DNA from: Amycolatopsis nalaikhensis
GTDB lineage: Bacteria > Actinomycetota > Actinomycetes > Mycobacteriales > Pseudonocardiaceae
Assembly: GCF_030264295.1 (NCBI RefSeq)
Contig: NZ_CP127173.1
Coordinates: 5,649,501 to 5,713,500 of the forward strand
Length of the DNA: 64,000 nucleotides
Reading direction: 5' to 3'
Shown: positions 18,466 through 27,411 of the stretch, one piece after another
Numbering within the stretch: position 1 is the stretch's first letter
Layout of the letters: each line of letters begins with the position of its first letter
The notes under the pieces: model-generated
What the model was told of the DNA's origin: nothing
The model's input: only the letters and a program-made list of their open reading frames with translations
The model's database searches: none
Made by a program: the position numbers and the translations under genes

Positions 18466-18696
18466 TTGCGCCTTTTCGGCCCTCCTGATTCCCGCTTGTG
18501 GGGGAACCCCGGTACGGCCGAACGCAGTCGGTGAGCGCAATTCGGAAGATGCGGCCCGCCGCGCGAAGGCACAACGATGTGCTCGGATTCCTCGTCCCGT
18601 TCCGCCGTTCGGCGGCGGCCGGGTCGATGCGATGGCTGGGGGGCCAGGCCACGTCGGTGTGCACCGGGCACACGTCGAAAGAGGAAAGGAAAGCTG

Positions 18697-19485
18697 ATGT
18701 CCCTGGAGAACAAGAACGCCATCGTCTACGGGGCCGGTGGTTCCATCGGCCGCGAAGTGGCCAAGGCGTTCGCCGCGGCGGGGGCTCGCGTCTACTGCGC
18801 GGGGCGGACCCGCAAGAACCTCACGCCGGTGGTCAAGGAGATCACGAACGCCGGCGGCTGGGCGAAGGCCAACGTGGTGAACGCCCTGAACGAGGCCGCG
18901 GTGGAGCGGCACGCCAAGGCGGTGGTGGCCGAGAGCGGAAGCCTGGACATCTCGATCAACCTGATCACCCGCGGCGACGTGCAGGGCACGCCGCTGGTGG
19001 ACATGATCGCCGACGACGTGACCGGGCCGGTGCTCACCGGGCTGACCACGAACTTCCTGACGGCGCGGGCGGCCGCGCGGCACATGGTGGAGCAGGGGTC
19101 GGGGGTGATCCTCGGCCTGAACAGCGGGTCGGCCAACGGCAGCCCGATGATGGGCGGCACGGGCCCGGCCGACGCGGCGCTGGACACGCTGTTCCGCAAC
19201 CTGGCGAACGAGATCGGCCCGGCGGGCGTGCGCGTGCTGGGCATCTGGACGGCGGGCCTGCCGGAGACGCTGTCGCCGGAGAAGCTGGCGGCGTTCAGCG
19301 GCGCGCCCCCGATGGACGACGCGGCGTTCCAGGGTCTGCTGCAGCACCTGGACGGGATGCGCATGACGAAGAAGTCCCCGACGCTGGCCCAGGTGGCGGC
19401 GACGGCGGCGTTCCTGGCATCGGACCGGGCGGGCGCGATCACGGGCACGTTCGTGAACGTCACGAGCGGCACGTTCCCGAGCTGA
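18697..19485 (+). CDS. divergent short-chain dehydrogenase/reductase-like protein, copy 2
   Basis: A 262-residue paralogue of the preceding gene, same length, with long stretches of identity (for example GLPETLSPEKLAAFSGAP and QGLLQHLDGMRMTKKSPTL) and the same Tyr-to-Thr, Lys-to-Asp change at the YxxxK site. The ATG at 18697 follows GAGGAAAGGA. The pair is a recent tandem duplication kept intact in both copies, which suggests both are used, perhaps as a heterodimer. Substrate unknown. The 231-base spacer upstream holds no hairpin repeat. Confidence 0.8.
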   Translation: MSLENKNAIVYGAGGSIGREVAKAFAAAGARVYCAGRTRKNLTPVVKEITNAGGWAKANVVNALNEAAVERHAKAVVAESGSLDISINLITRGDVQGTPLVDMIADDVTGPVLTGLTTNFLTARAAARHMVEQGSGVILGLNSGSANGSPMMGGTGPADAALDTLFRNLANEIGPAGVRVLGIWTAGLPETLSPEKLAAFSGAPPMDDAAFQGLLQHLDGMRMTKKSPTLAQVAATAAFLASDRAGAITGTFVNVTSGTFPS

Positions 19486-19501
19486 GTCCGGGCTTCGGGC
19501 G

Positions 19502-19535
19502 GAAGGGGACCCTCGCGGGCGCGGGGGTCCCCTTC
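19502..19535 (+). terminator. intrinsic terminator after the second SDR gene
   Basis: Inverted repeat GAAGGGGACCC / GGGTCCCCTTC with a GC-rich loop, 16 bases after the stop codon. Confidence 0.75.
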
Positions 19536-19548
19536 GGCGTATTCGGGT

Positions 19549-19601
19549 GTCTTGAATGAGTCGTTCAGGACTTCCGGGGACTTGAATGAGTCATTCAAGA
19601 C
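19549..19601. repeat. hairpin family A, copy 2
   Basis: GTCTTGAATGAGTCGTTCAG followed by CTTGAATGAGTCATTCAAGA, an imperfect copy of the paired-palindrome element. The first half-site carries one change (TCGTTC), and the inner arms differ. Confidence 0.8.
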
Positions 19602-20007
19602 GCCGCGAGCCGACGCGCGGGTCGGGTGGTGGCGAGCGCGGGGCGGCCAAGCGCCGGGGCGGACGAGCGCGCTGGGGCGGGCGGGCCGGGCGTGGCCGAG
19701 CCCGCCGGGCGTGGCCGGGTGCGGGCCGGGGGGCGGATGGCGACCGAGCGGCCTGGGCGCGGCCGACCGCGCCCGGGGCGGTCCCGCGCTGGGCGCGGCC
19801 GAGCACTCGCCGGGTGGCGGCCGGGCCCGCCCGGGGGCGGGGCCGAGTGCACGGCGACCGGGGCGCCGAGCGTGCCGGTGGCGGCCAAGCGCTGGCTCCG
19901 GGCGAGCGATTGCCCGGCGCGGCCGGGCGTTCGCCGGGTGGCGGCATGCGCCGAGCGTGACCAAGCGCCGGGTGCCGCCGAGCCCGCCGATCCTCCCCGG
20001 CCCGAGC
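19602..20007. other. GC-rich low-complexity spacer
   Basis: About 400 bases of very G/C-rich sequence built from short degenerate repeats (GGGCGGCCAAGCGC, GGGCGCGGCCGAGC and similar). Open frames exist on both strands only because stops are rare. I see no ribosome site with a plausible protein. Confidence 0.6.
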
Positions 20008-20092
20008 CGGCTGAAGGGCCCCTTCCTCTCATCACATGCCAGGAAAGTCCCCTTCAGCACACCAGACGCCAGGAAAGTCCCCTTCAGCACGG
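20008..20092. repeat. hairpin family B, copy 3
   Basis: One GGCTGAAGGGCCCCTTCC half followed by two direct AGGAAAGTCCCCTTCAGCAC halves separated by CACCAGACGCC. Same family as 7240-7560 and 34779-34858. The rest of the gap to 20247 shows no gene. Confidence 0.8.
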
Positions 20093-20247
20093 CCGTGCCC
20101 CGGCGGATTTCTTCCAACGTTCCTCCACGCCCCCGCGGGGCAAACCATGAGACGTCCACCGCCCGACCCGGGTGTGAGGCTGGCAGCAGGCCGCACCGGA
20201 GCACGTGACGGCCCTCCCTGAACCTCTCACGCCAAGGAGGCCGGCAC

Positions 20248-21588
20248 ATGGCCGGACAGGTCGGAAGCGTCGCCGTCGTCCTCGGTGGCAGCATGGCCGG
20301 TAGCCTGGCGGCCCGGGTGCTGTCCGAGTCCTACGAGAACGTCCTGGTCCTCGACCGCGACACCGTCCTCGGGGTGACGAAGCCGCGCAAGGGCACGCCG
20401 CACACCCGCCACGCGCACGGGCTGCACGCCCGGGGCCAGCGGATCCTCGAAGACTTCTTCCCCGGCTTCACCGACGACCTGCGCGCCGCCGGTGCCCCCG
20501 TCGGTGACCTCGGCGAGATGCGCTGGTACTTCAACGGCCTGCGCCTGCCCTACACCCACACGGGCCTCGTCTCCGTGACGCCCACGCGCCCGGTGCTGGA
20601 GAACCACGTCCGCACGCGCGTCAACGCGCTGCCGAACGTCACTTACCTGGAGCAGCACGACATCCTGGGCCTGGTGTCCACTTCGGACAACCAGCGCGTC
20701 ATCGGCGTCCGCGTCCGCGACGACGCCGGGGTCGAGAAGGTGCTCAGCGCCGACCTCGTGCTCGACGCCACCGGCCGTGGCTCGCGGACGCCCGCCTGGC
20801 TGGAGCAGCTCGGCTACGCGCGGCCCACCGAGGACCGCGTCAAGATCGGGCTGGCCTACACCACCCGGTTCTACCGCCGCCCGGCCGGCTCGTTCACCGA
20901 CACCTGGTCGATCAACCCGGTCGCCTCGCCCGCCCACCCGCGCGGGGCCTTCTTCGGACTGTCCGATGAGGACACTTGCATCGTCTCCCTGACCGGGATC
21001 CTCGGCGACCACCCGCCGACCGACCCCGAGGGCTTCGTCGAGTTCGCGAAGTCGCTGCCGGTGCCGGACGTCTACGACGGCATCAAGGACGCCGAGCCGC
21101 TCGACGACCCGACCTCCTTCGGCTTCCCGGCCAGTGTCCGCCGCCGCTACGAGCACCTCGACCGCTTCCCGGCCGGCCTGCTCGTGCTCGGTGACGCCAT
21201 CTGCAGCTTCAACCCCGTCTACGGCCAGGGCATGAGCGTCGCCGCCTGGGAGGCCTTCACCCTCCGCGAGCACCTGCGCAACGGCGAAGTCGACCAGTAC
21301 GCCTACTTCCGCGACATCGGCCAGGTCGTCGACGCGCCGTGGGCCGTTTCCGCCAGTGGCGACCTCGCCTTCCCCGGCGTCGAGGGCGAGCGCACCCCGG
21401 AAATCGAGCAGGGCAACGCCTTCATGGGCATGCTGCAGTACGCCGCGTCGAAGGACCAGGAGATCGTCAAGGCGTTCATGCGCGTGGCCGGGCTCATCGA
21501 CCCGCCGACCGCGCTGATGGACGAGACGCTCGTCCAGCGCGTCCTTTCGCACCAGCCCGCCGAAGGCGCGGACGGTCAAGCCGCCTGA
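20248..21588 (+). CDS. FAD-dependent monooxygenase/oxidoreductase
   Basis: A 446-residue group-A-type flavoprotein. The N-terminal dinucleotide fold is VVLGGSMAGSLAARVL, a middle DATGRGS supports FAD binding, and the second FAD motif is LVLGDAICSFNPVYGQGMS. The RKGTPHTRHAHGLHARG segment is typical of the actinobacterial relatives of squalene-epoxidase-like and phenol-hydroxylase-like tailoring enzymes. It should insert one oxygen atom (hydroxylation or epoxidation) using NAD(P)H. The ATG at 20248 follows AAGGAGG. It precedes the A-T gene by 113 bases. Its substrate is not evident. Confidence 0.8.
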   Translation: MAGQVGSVAVVLGGSMAGSLAARVLSESYENVLVLDRDTVLGVTKPRKGTPHTRHAHGLHARGQRILEDFFPGFTDDLRAAGAPVGDLGEMRWYFNGLRLPYTHTGLVSVTPTRPVLENHVRTRVNALPNVTYLEQHDILGLVSTSDNQRVIGVRVRDDAGVEKVLSADLVLDATGRGSRTPAWLEQLGYARPTEDRVKIGLAYTTRFYRRPAGSFTDTWSINPVASPAHPRGAFFGLSDEDTCIVSLTGILGDHPPTDPEGFVEFAKSLPVPDVYDGIKDAEPLDDPTSFGFPASVRRRYEHLDRFPAGLLVLGDAICSFNPVYGQGMSVAAWEAFTLREHLRNGEVDQYAYFRDIGQVVDAPWAVSASGDLAFPGVEGERTPEIEQGNAFMGMLQYAASKDQEIVKAFMRVAGLIDPPTALMDETLVQRVLSHQPAEGADGQAA

Positions 21589-21701
21589 TTCTCCTGGCCC
21601 GGCAAGCAGAACAACCCCGCAAACGCGGAGACGTGGGTCACCCGCGCCCGTGGTTAGCGTCGGAACCGGCGCTGCAGGATTCGAGGAATTGGAGTGTGAT
21701 C

Positions 21702-23427
21702 ATGTCCCGGTCCGTTCATGAGGCGTTCTCCGCGCAGGCCGCCCGAACCCCCGACGCGGTGGCGGTCTCCGGCACGGACCGGACGCTGACGTACCGGGAA
21801 GCTCGACGAGCGCGCCAACCGGCTCGCCCACCGGCTCACCGGGCTGGGCGCGGGCCCGGACGTCCCGGTCGCCGTGCTGCTGGAGCGCAGCACCGACGTC
21901 GTCGTCACGTTCCTGGCCGCGCTCAAGGCGGGCTCCTTCTACCAGCCGATCCACTCGGCCTACCCGGCCGACCGGCGGCAGTGGATCGTCGACCACTCGA
22001 AGGCGACCATCCTGGTCACCGACGAGGCCTCGAAGGGCCTGGGCATCCCGTCGGTCGCCGACGTCGTGCTGGCGTCCGAAGACCTCTCCGACCAGCCGGT
22101 GACGGCGCCCGCGGTCACGCTGGACGAGAACTCCCCGGCGTACGTCATGTACACCTCGGGTTCCACGGGCGAGCCGAAGGGCGTGGCCGTGCGCCACACC
22201 GACGCCCTCGCGCTGGCCCTGGACTCCACTTGGGACACCGGCAACCACGAGCGGGTCCTGCTCATCGCGCCGCACGCCTTCAACGTCTCCACCTACGAGA
22301 TCTGGGTTCCGCTGCTGCACGGCGGCACCGTGGTCGTCGCGCCCGAGGGCAAGCTCGACATCCCGACCCTCGGCTCGCTGCTGGCCGAGAACGAGATCAC
22401 CGGCGTGCACCTGACCGCGGGCCTGTTCCGCGTCGTCGCCGAGGAGGCGCCGGAGAGCCTGGCCGGGGTCCGCGAGGTCCTCACCGGCGGCGACGTGATC
22501 GCGCCGAACGCGGTCGCCCGCGTGCTCGAGGTCAACCCGAACCTGACCGTCCGCGCGATGTACGGCGCGACCGAGGGCACGGTCTTCAGCACCAACTCCG
22601 CGATCCGCGCGCCCTACACCCCGGGCCCGGTGGTCCCGGTCGGGCGCGCGATGGACGGCGTCGAGCTGCACGTCCTGGACGAGCGGCTGGACCCGGTGCC
22701 CGACGGCACCGTCGGCGAGCTGTACTTCGGCGGCGTCGGCGTGGCCCTCGGCTACGCCGGCCGACCGGACCTGACCGGCGAGCGCTTCGTCGCCAACCCC
22801 TTCGGCGAGCCGGGTTCCCGGATGTACCGCACCGGCGACCTCGTGCGCCGCACCCCGGCCGGCGAGATCGAGTTCGTCGGCCGCGCCACCGACCAGGTGA
22901 AGATCCTCGGCTTCCGCGTCGAGCTCGCCGAGATCGAGGCCGCCATCGCCGGGCACCCCGGCCTCGCCGACGTCGCCGTCGTCGCCCGCGAGGTCAAGGC
23001 CGGTGACGTCCGCCTGGTCGCGTACCTGGTCGCCGAGTCCGGCGAGCCGGACACCGGCGCCATCCGCGAGCGCGTCCGCTCCCGGCTGCCGGAGTACATG
23101 CTGCCCGCCGCGTTCGTCGTGGTCGAGCGGCTGCCGCTGACCGCGAACGGCAAGCTCGACCGGGCCGCGCTGCCGCAGCCGGAGTTCGAGACCGCGGGTG
23201 CCTCCCGCGCGCCGAGCGGCCCGAAGGAGGAGGCGCTCTGCCGCGCGTTCTCCGAGGTGCTCGGCATCGAAGAGGTCGGCGTCGACGACAGCTTCTTCGA
23301 CCTGGGCGGCCACTCGCTGCTGGCGATGCGCCTGCTCAACCGGATCCGCGCCGAGCTGGGCGTGGAACTGAAGATCAACACGCTCTTCGACACTCCGACC
23401 GTGGCCGGCCTGGCCCAGGTGCTCTGA
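21702..23427 (+). CDS. stand-alone NRPS adenylation-thiolation didomain (one apparent frameshift)
   Basis: After removal of one extra A at 21799/21800, a 574-residue A-PCP protein. A domain: YTSGSTGEPKG (A3), GELYFGGVG (A5), YRTGDLVRR (A7) and the A10 lysine in TANGKLD. The carrier domain has FFDLGGHSLLAMRL. Read against the Stachelhaus positions the pocket is N235 V236 Y239 G278 L299 G301 M322 V330 F331. Asn in place of Asp235, which normally binds the alpha-amine, argues for a substrate without an alpha-amino group, for example 4-hydroxymandelate from the HmaS gene downstream. It is followed by an MbtH gene 12 bases later. As written, the frame breaks after LTYRE. Confidence 0.85.
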
Positions 23428-23439
23428 GGGAGACCCGAG

Positions 23440-23646
23440 ATGACGAACCCCTTCGACGACCCGGACAAGAACTACACCGTCCTGGTGAACGCCGCGGGCG
23501 AGCACTCCCTGTGGGTGTCCGGTATCCCGGTGCCCGCCGGCTGGGAGGTCTCCTACGGCCCGCGCGGTCGCCAGGCGTGCCTGGACCACATCGCCGAGAA
23601 CTGGCGCGACCTGCGGCCGAACCCGGCCGCCCGCCGCGCCGCCTGA
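23440..23646 (+). CDS. MbtH-like protein
   Basis: A 68-residue MbtH-family chaperone of adenylation domains. It has the NPFDDPDKNYTVLVN opening and the three-tryptophan pattern (SLW, AGW, ENW). The usual SLWP proline is Val (SLWVSGIPVPAGW), and the WTD of the C-terminal motif is WRD. Sits 12 bases after the A-T gene with a GGGAGA site, so it should bind and activate that A domain. Confidence 0.9.
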   Translation: MTNPFDDPDKNYTVLVNAAGEHSLWVSGIPVPAGWEVSYGPRGRQACLDHIAENWRDLRPNPAARRAA

Positions 23647-23701
23647 CTCCCGGACGCCCGCCCACCGCGCTCATCCCGGAACAGAGGAAAGAAGGTTTCC
23701 C

Positions 23702-24754
23702 ATGGCCACCCCGAACCCGTCGGCCCTCGACGGTCTCGAGCTGGACTACGTCCGTTTCTACGTCGGCAGCCTCGACACGGCACGGGACTGGCTGGTGCGC
23801 GGGTACGGCCTCGGCGAGCGGCCGCTGGGTGACTCCGGCCCGGACTGGGCCACGGTGCGCTCGATCGAGATCGGGGCCAACGACGTCCGGTTCATCTTCA
23901 GCGAGCCGCTCGTCGAGGACCACCCCGGCACCGCCTACGTCGACCACCACGGTGACGGCGTCTCGGACATCGCCCTGCGCGTCAGCGACGCGAAGGCGGC
24001 GTTCGAGGCGGCCGTCGCCCGCGGGGCGCGCCCGGTCGCCGGGCCGTCCCGCGCCGGCAACGTCGTCACGGCCAGCATCATGGGCTTCGGCGACACGCTG
24101 CACACCTTCGTCGAGTACCCCGGCGGCGTGCCCGCGCCGATCGCGGTCAACGCCGAGGAACCCGGTGCGCTGCTGGAGATCGACCACTTCGCGGTGTGCG
24201 TGGAGCACGGCCACCTCGACGCCACGGTCGACTTCTACCGGGACGTGCTGGGCTTCGAGCTGATCTTCGCCGAGACGATCGCGGTCGGCGCGCAGGCGAT
24301 GACCACGAAGGTCGTGCAGAGCAAGTCCGGCAGCGTCACCTTCACGCTGATCGAGCCGGACACCTCGAAGGAGCCGGGCCACATCGACGACTTCCTCAAG
24401 GACCACGGCGGCGCGGGCGTGCAGCACATCGCCTTCACCACCAACGGGATCATCGAGGCGGTCGACGTGCTGCGCGACCGGGGCGTCGAGTTCATGGGCA
24501 CCCCCGCCTCCTACTACGCGGACCTGCTGCAGCGCGTGGTGCCGGAGCAGTACTCGGTGGTGAACCTGCGCGAGCAGCAGGTGCTGGTCGACGAGGACCA
24601 CGACGGCCAGCTGTACCAGATCTTCGCCCGCTCGGTGCACCCGCGGAACACGATCTTCCTGGAGCTGATCGAACGGCTCGGGGCGCGGGGCTTCGGCAGC
24701 GGCAACATCACCGCGCTGTACCAGGCCGCCGAGCGCCAGCGCGACCACCACTGA
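23702..24754 (+). CDS. hmaS: 4-hydroxymandelate synthase (HmaS-type)
   Basis: A 350-residue non-haem iron dioxygenase with two vicinal-oxygen-chelate halves. It converts 4-hydroxyphenylpyruvate and O2 to (S)-4-hydroxymandelate. Iron ligands fall at His162, His242 and Glu321, one position from those known for HmaS. The segments VGAQAMTTKVVQS and DDFLKDHGGAGVQHIAF match glycopeptide HmaS more closely than 4-hydroxyphenylpyruvate dioxygenase, judged from memory of both. No Hmo or HpgT homologue is near, so the mandelate is probably not turned into hydroxyphenylglycine. A homogentisate-forming activity cannot be excluded. Confidence 0.85.
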   Translation: MATPNPSALDGLELDYVRFYVGSLDTARDWLVRGYGLGERPLGDSGPDWATVRSIEIGANDVRFIFSEPLVEDHPGTAYVDHHGDGVSDIALRVSDAKAAFEAAVARGARPVAGPSRAGNVVTASIMGFGDTLHTFVEYPGGVPAPIAVNAEEPGALLEIDHFAVCVEHGHLDATVDFYRDVLGFELIFAETIAVGAQAMTTKVVQSKSGSVTFTLIEPDTSKEPGHIDDFLKDHGGAGVQHIAFTTNGIIEAVDVLRDRGVEFMGTPASYYADLLQRVVPEQYSVVNLREQQVLVDEDHDGQLYQIFARSVHPRNTIFLELIERLGARGFGSGNITALYQAAERQRDHH

Positions 24755-24785
24755 ATTGAAAGCCGTGCAGGGAAAGGGAACCCCG

Positions 24786-26123
24786 ATGAGCCGCTACCCG
24801 CTGTCGGCCAACCTCGGTCTGCTGTGCATCTTCGACAAGGGCGAGACGGACGGCGCGTTCGGGCCCCGGCACCTGGTGATCCACGGCTGGCGGGTGCGCG
24901 GCGAGCTGGACCTGGACGCGCTGCGCGGCGCGCTGGACGACGTCGTCGAGCGGCACGAGATCCTCCGCACGGAGATCGTCCGCGAAGGCGGCGAGCAGTA
25001 CCAGCTCGTGCACCCGCCGTGCTCGCCGGAGCTCGTCCTGCACGACCTGACCGACGACGGCCGCCCGCGCGACCTGCAGGTCGACGAGTTCGTCAACTCC
25101 GTCGAGGCGGGCCGCCTCGGCGCCGACGAGCTGCCGCACCTGCGCGCCGAACTGGGCCGCTTCGACGACCGCGACGGCGTGCTGGTGCTCATCGTGCACC
25201 ACACCGCCGGCGACGGCTGGTCGCTGCACGTGCTGATCCACGAGCTGGCCGTCAGCTACGCGCGGCGCCGCGGGCTCGACGTGCCCGCGCTGCCGGAACC
25301 GCGCCAGTACGGCGAGTTCTCCGTCTGGCAGATCGGCGACCTGGCCAGCGACCAGTCGCAGGCGTCGCGGGAGTACTGGGGCGGCAAGCTGCGCGGCGGG
25401 CGAATGCTCGACATCAAGGCCGACCGCACGCTCGCCCCGGACACCCCCGCCGTCTACGCGGTGGAGCGGTTCCTGCTCGACGCCGAGCTCACCCGCGGCA
25501 CGACCGAGCTCGCGCGGGTGATGCACTGCTCGCCGTTCATGGTGCTGCTGGCCGCCTACAACGCGCTGCTGGCGCGGATGTCGGGCGCCACCGACCTGGT
25601 GGTGCCGATCATCACCTCCGGCCGCGCCGACCAGTCGCACTACGAGACCATCGGCCCGTTCTTCAACCTGGTCCCGCTGCGCACCGACATCGACGGCTGC
25701 CGCACCTTCTCCGAGCTGGTGCTGCGGATCCGGGCCACCTGCCTGGAGGCCTACGCGCACGAGCTGCCCTTCAGCGAGGTCGTCGCGCAGGCGCCGGAGA
25801 TCAACAAGACCTACGAGCGGGACGACAACGCCGTCTGCGCCATCCAGGTGCTGCAGTTCCCCGGCATGACCGAGGCCGAAACCGTCGGCGACGTCGAGTA
25901 CGCCGAGGTCCGCAAGCGCACCCAGTCGTGCCAGGACACCTCGGACATCCCGAACGGCGTGCTGTGGGCACTGGACATCCTCGGTGACGGCGAGATCGCC
26001 GGCACCGCGCGCTACAACACCGAGCAGTTCGACCGGGAGACGATGGTCCGGATGGTCGAGGACTACCGGGGGATCCTGGCCTCCGGCCTGGCCGACCCCA
26101 ACCGTCCACTGTGGGCACTCTGA
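24786..26123 (+). CDS. free-standing condensation enzyme (C domain)
   Basis: A 445-residue single condensation domain with the catalytic motif HHTAGDGW (His139 as general base) and the later GPFFNLVPLRTD motif. Such free enzymes, SgcC5 being the best known, transfer an aminoacyl or aryl group from a carrier protein to a hydroxyl or amine of a small-molecule acceptor. Lying after the A-T, MbtH and HmaS genes, it probably moves the carrier-bound aryl acid to an alcohol or amino sugar. Start ATG at 24786 after a GGGAA-type site. Confidence 0.85.
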   Translation: MSRYPLSANLGLLCIFDKGETDGAFGPRHLVIHGWRVRGELDLDALRGALDDVVERHEILRTEIVREGGEQYQLVHPPCSPELVLHDLTDDGRPRDLQVDEFVNSVEAGRLGADELPHLRAELGRFDDRDGVLVLIVHHTAGDGWSLHVLIHELAVSYARRRGLDVPALPEPRQYGEFSVWQIGDLASDQSQASREYWGGKLRGGRMLDIKADRTLAPDTPAVYAVERFLLDAELTRGTTELARVMHCSPFMVLLAAYNALLARMSGATDLVVPIITSGRADQSHYETIGPFFNLVPLRTDIDGCRTFSELVLRIRATCLEAYAHELPFSEVVAQAPEINKTYERDDNAVCAIQVLQFPGMTEAETVGDVEYAEVRKRTQSCQDTSDIPNGVLWALDILGDGEIAGTARYNTEQFDRETMVRMVEDYRGILASGLADPNRPLWAL

Positions 26124-26160
26124 CCACCAGCAGCAGCGGCGATCGAGGAGGAAGGCGCAC

Positions 26161-27390
26161 ATGAGCGCAAGCGAGGAGAGTTACGACGTCGTGGTCATCG
26201 GCGGGGGACCCGGTGGCGCGGCGACGGCCGGGCTGCTGGCCGGCATGGGCCACAAGGTGCTCGTGCTCGAACGCGAGAAGTTCCCGCGCTACCACATCGG
26301 CGAGTCCCTGATCACCGGCGCCCTGCCCACTCTGGACGACCTGGGCCTGATCAAGCGCCTGGACGCCATGGGCTTCACCAAGAAGTACGGCGGCACCCTG
26401 CTGTGGGGCAAGAACCAGGGCACCTGGGGCTTCCGGTTCACCGAGTCGGCGCTCTACGACTACGCCTACCAGGTGCGCCGCGCCGACTTCGACGCGCTGG
26501 TGCTGGGCCGGGCCCGCGAGCTGGGCGCGAAGGTGCTCGAAGAGGTGACCGTCCGCGAGCCGATCTTCGACGGCGAGCGCATGGTCGGCGTCACCTACGC
26601 GGAGAAGGGCAGCAAGGAGACGAAGGAAGCGCACGCGACGTTCGTCATCGACGCCTCGGGCCAGACCCACATGCTGGCCAAGCACTTCGACTCGGTCGTC
26701 TGGCACGACGACCTGCGCAACATCGCGACCTGGACGTACTGGCAGGGCTGCAACCGCTACAGCGGCACCAAGGCGGGCGACATCATCTCGGAGAACCGCC
26801 CCGCCGGCTGGTTCTGGTTCATCCCGCTGCACGACGGCACGGTCAGCGTCGGGTACGTGACGCCGCTGGAGGAGTACCAGAAGTCCGGCAAGTCGCTGGA
26901 GGAGCTGTACTTCGAGGAGCTCGCCAAGACCGAAGAGGTCAGCACCCTGGTCAAGGGCGCGACGCGGGCGAGCGGGTTCCGCAACATCAAGGACTGGTCC
27001 TACACCGCCGAGCGCTTCCACGGCCCGGGCTGGGCGCTGGTCGGCGACGCCGCCGCGTTCGTCGACCCGCTGCTGTCCACCGGCGTCACGCTGGCGCTGC
27101 GCGGGGCGCGGGCGCTGGCCGACGCGATCGACGGCGTGCTGCAGGACCCGTCGGCCGAGGACGAGCTGCTCGGCCTGTACGAGGAGAGCTACCGGACCTT
27201 CCTCGACTCCGTGCTGGACTTCGTGCGGTTCTTCTACGACCGCACGAAGAACAAGGAGGACTACTGGGACAAGGCCCAGGAGCAGATCGACCCGAACAAG
27301 CTGCGGCCGCGCGAGATGGACTTCGCGACCATGCTCTCGGGCCTGACCGGGATCAACGACATCTTCCAGCAGCGCCGGCGCGCGGCCTAG
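26161..27390 (+). CDS. FAD-dependent halogenase
   Basis: A 409-residue flavin halogenase with GGGPGG at the FAD site, the halogenase-specific WFWFIP motif (Trp217, Trp219, Ile221, Pro222) and the FPRYHIGESL loop. It should chlorinate an electron-rich aromatic ring using FADH2, O2 and chloride. The length and C-terminal helical tail fit the phenol-type halogenases that act on carrier-bound tyrosine-like substrates rather than free tryptophan. In an operon with the A-T and C genes. It needs a flavin reductase, and none is encoded in the window. Confidence 0.9.
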   Translation: MSASEESYDVVVIGGGPGGAATAGLLAGMGHKVLVLEREKFPRYHIGESLITGALPTLDDLGLIKRLDAMGFTKKYGGTLLWGKNQGTWGFRFTESALYDYAYQVRRADFDALVLGRARELGAKVLEEVTVREPIFDGERMVGVTYAEKGSKETKEAHATFVIDASGQTHMLAKHFDSVVWHDDLRNIATWTYWQGCNRYSGTKAGDIISENRPAGWFWFIPLHDGTVSVGYVTPLEEYQKSGKSLEELYFEELAKTEEVSTLVKGATRASGFRNIKDWSYTAERFHGPGWALVGDAAAFVDPLLSTGVTLALRGARALADAIDGVLQDPSAEDELLGLYEESYRTFLDSVLDFVRFFYDRTKNKEDYWDKAQEQIDPNKLRPREMDFATMLSGLTGINDIFQQRRRAA

Positions 27391-27411
27391 CGTCTTTTAG
27401 GAGAGCACGAC

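Noticed and set aside
23702..24754. Housekeeping 4-hydroxyphenylpyruvate dioxygenase of tyrosine breakdown
   Set aside because: The sequence segments resemble glycopeptide HmaS more and the gene lies in a biosynthetic operon with A-T, MbtH and C genes; not fully excluded.
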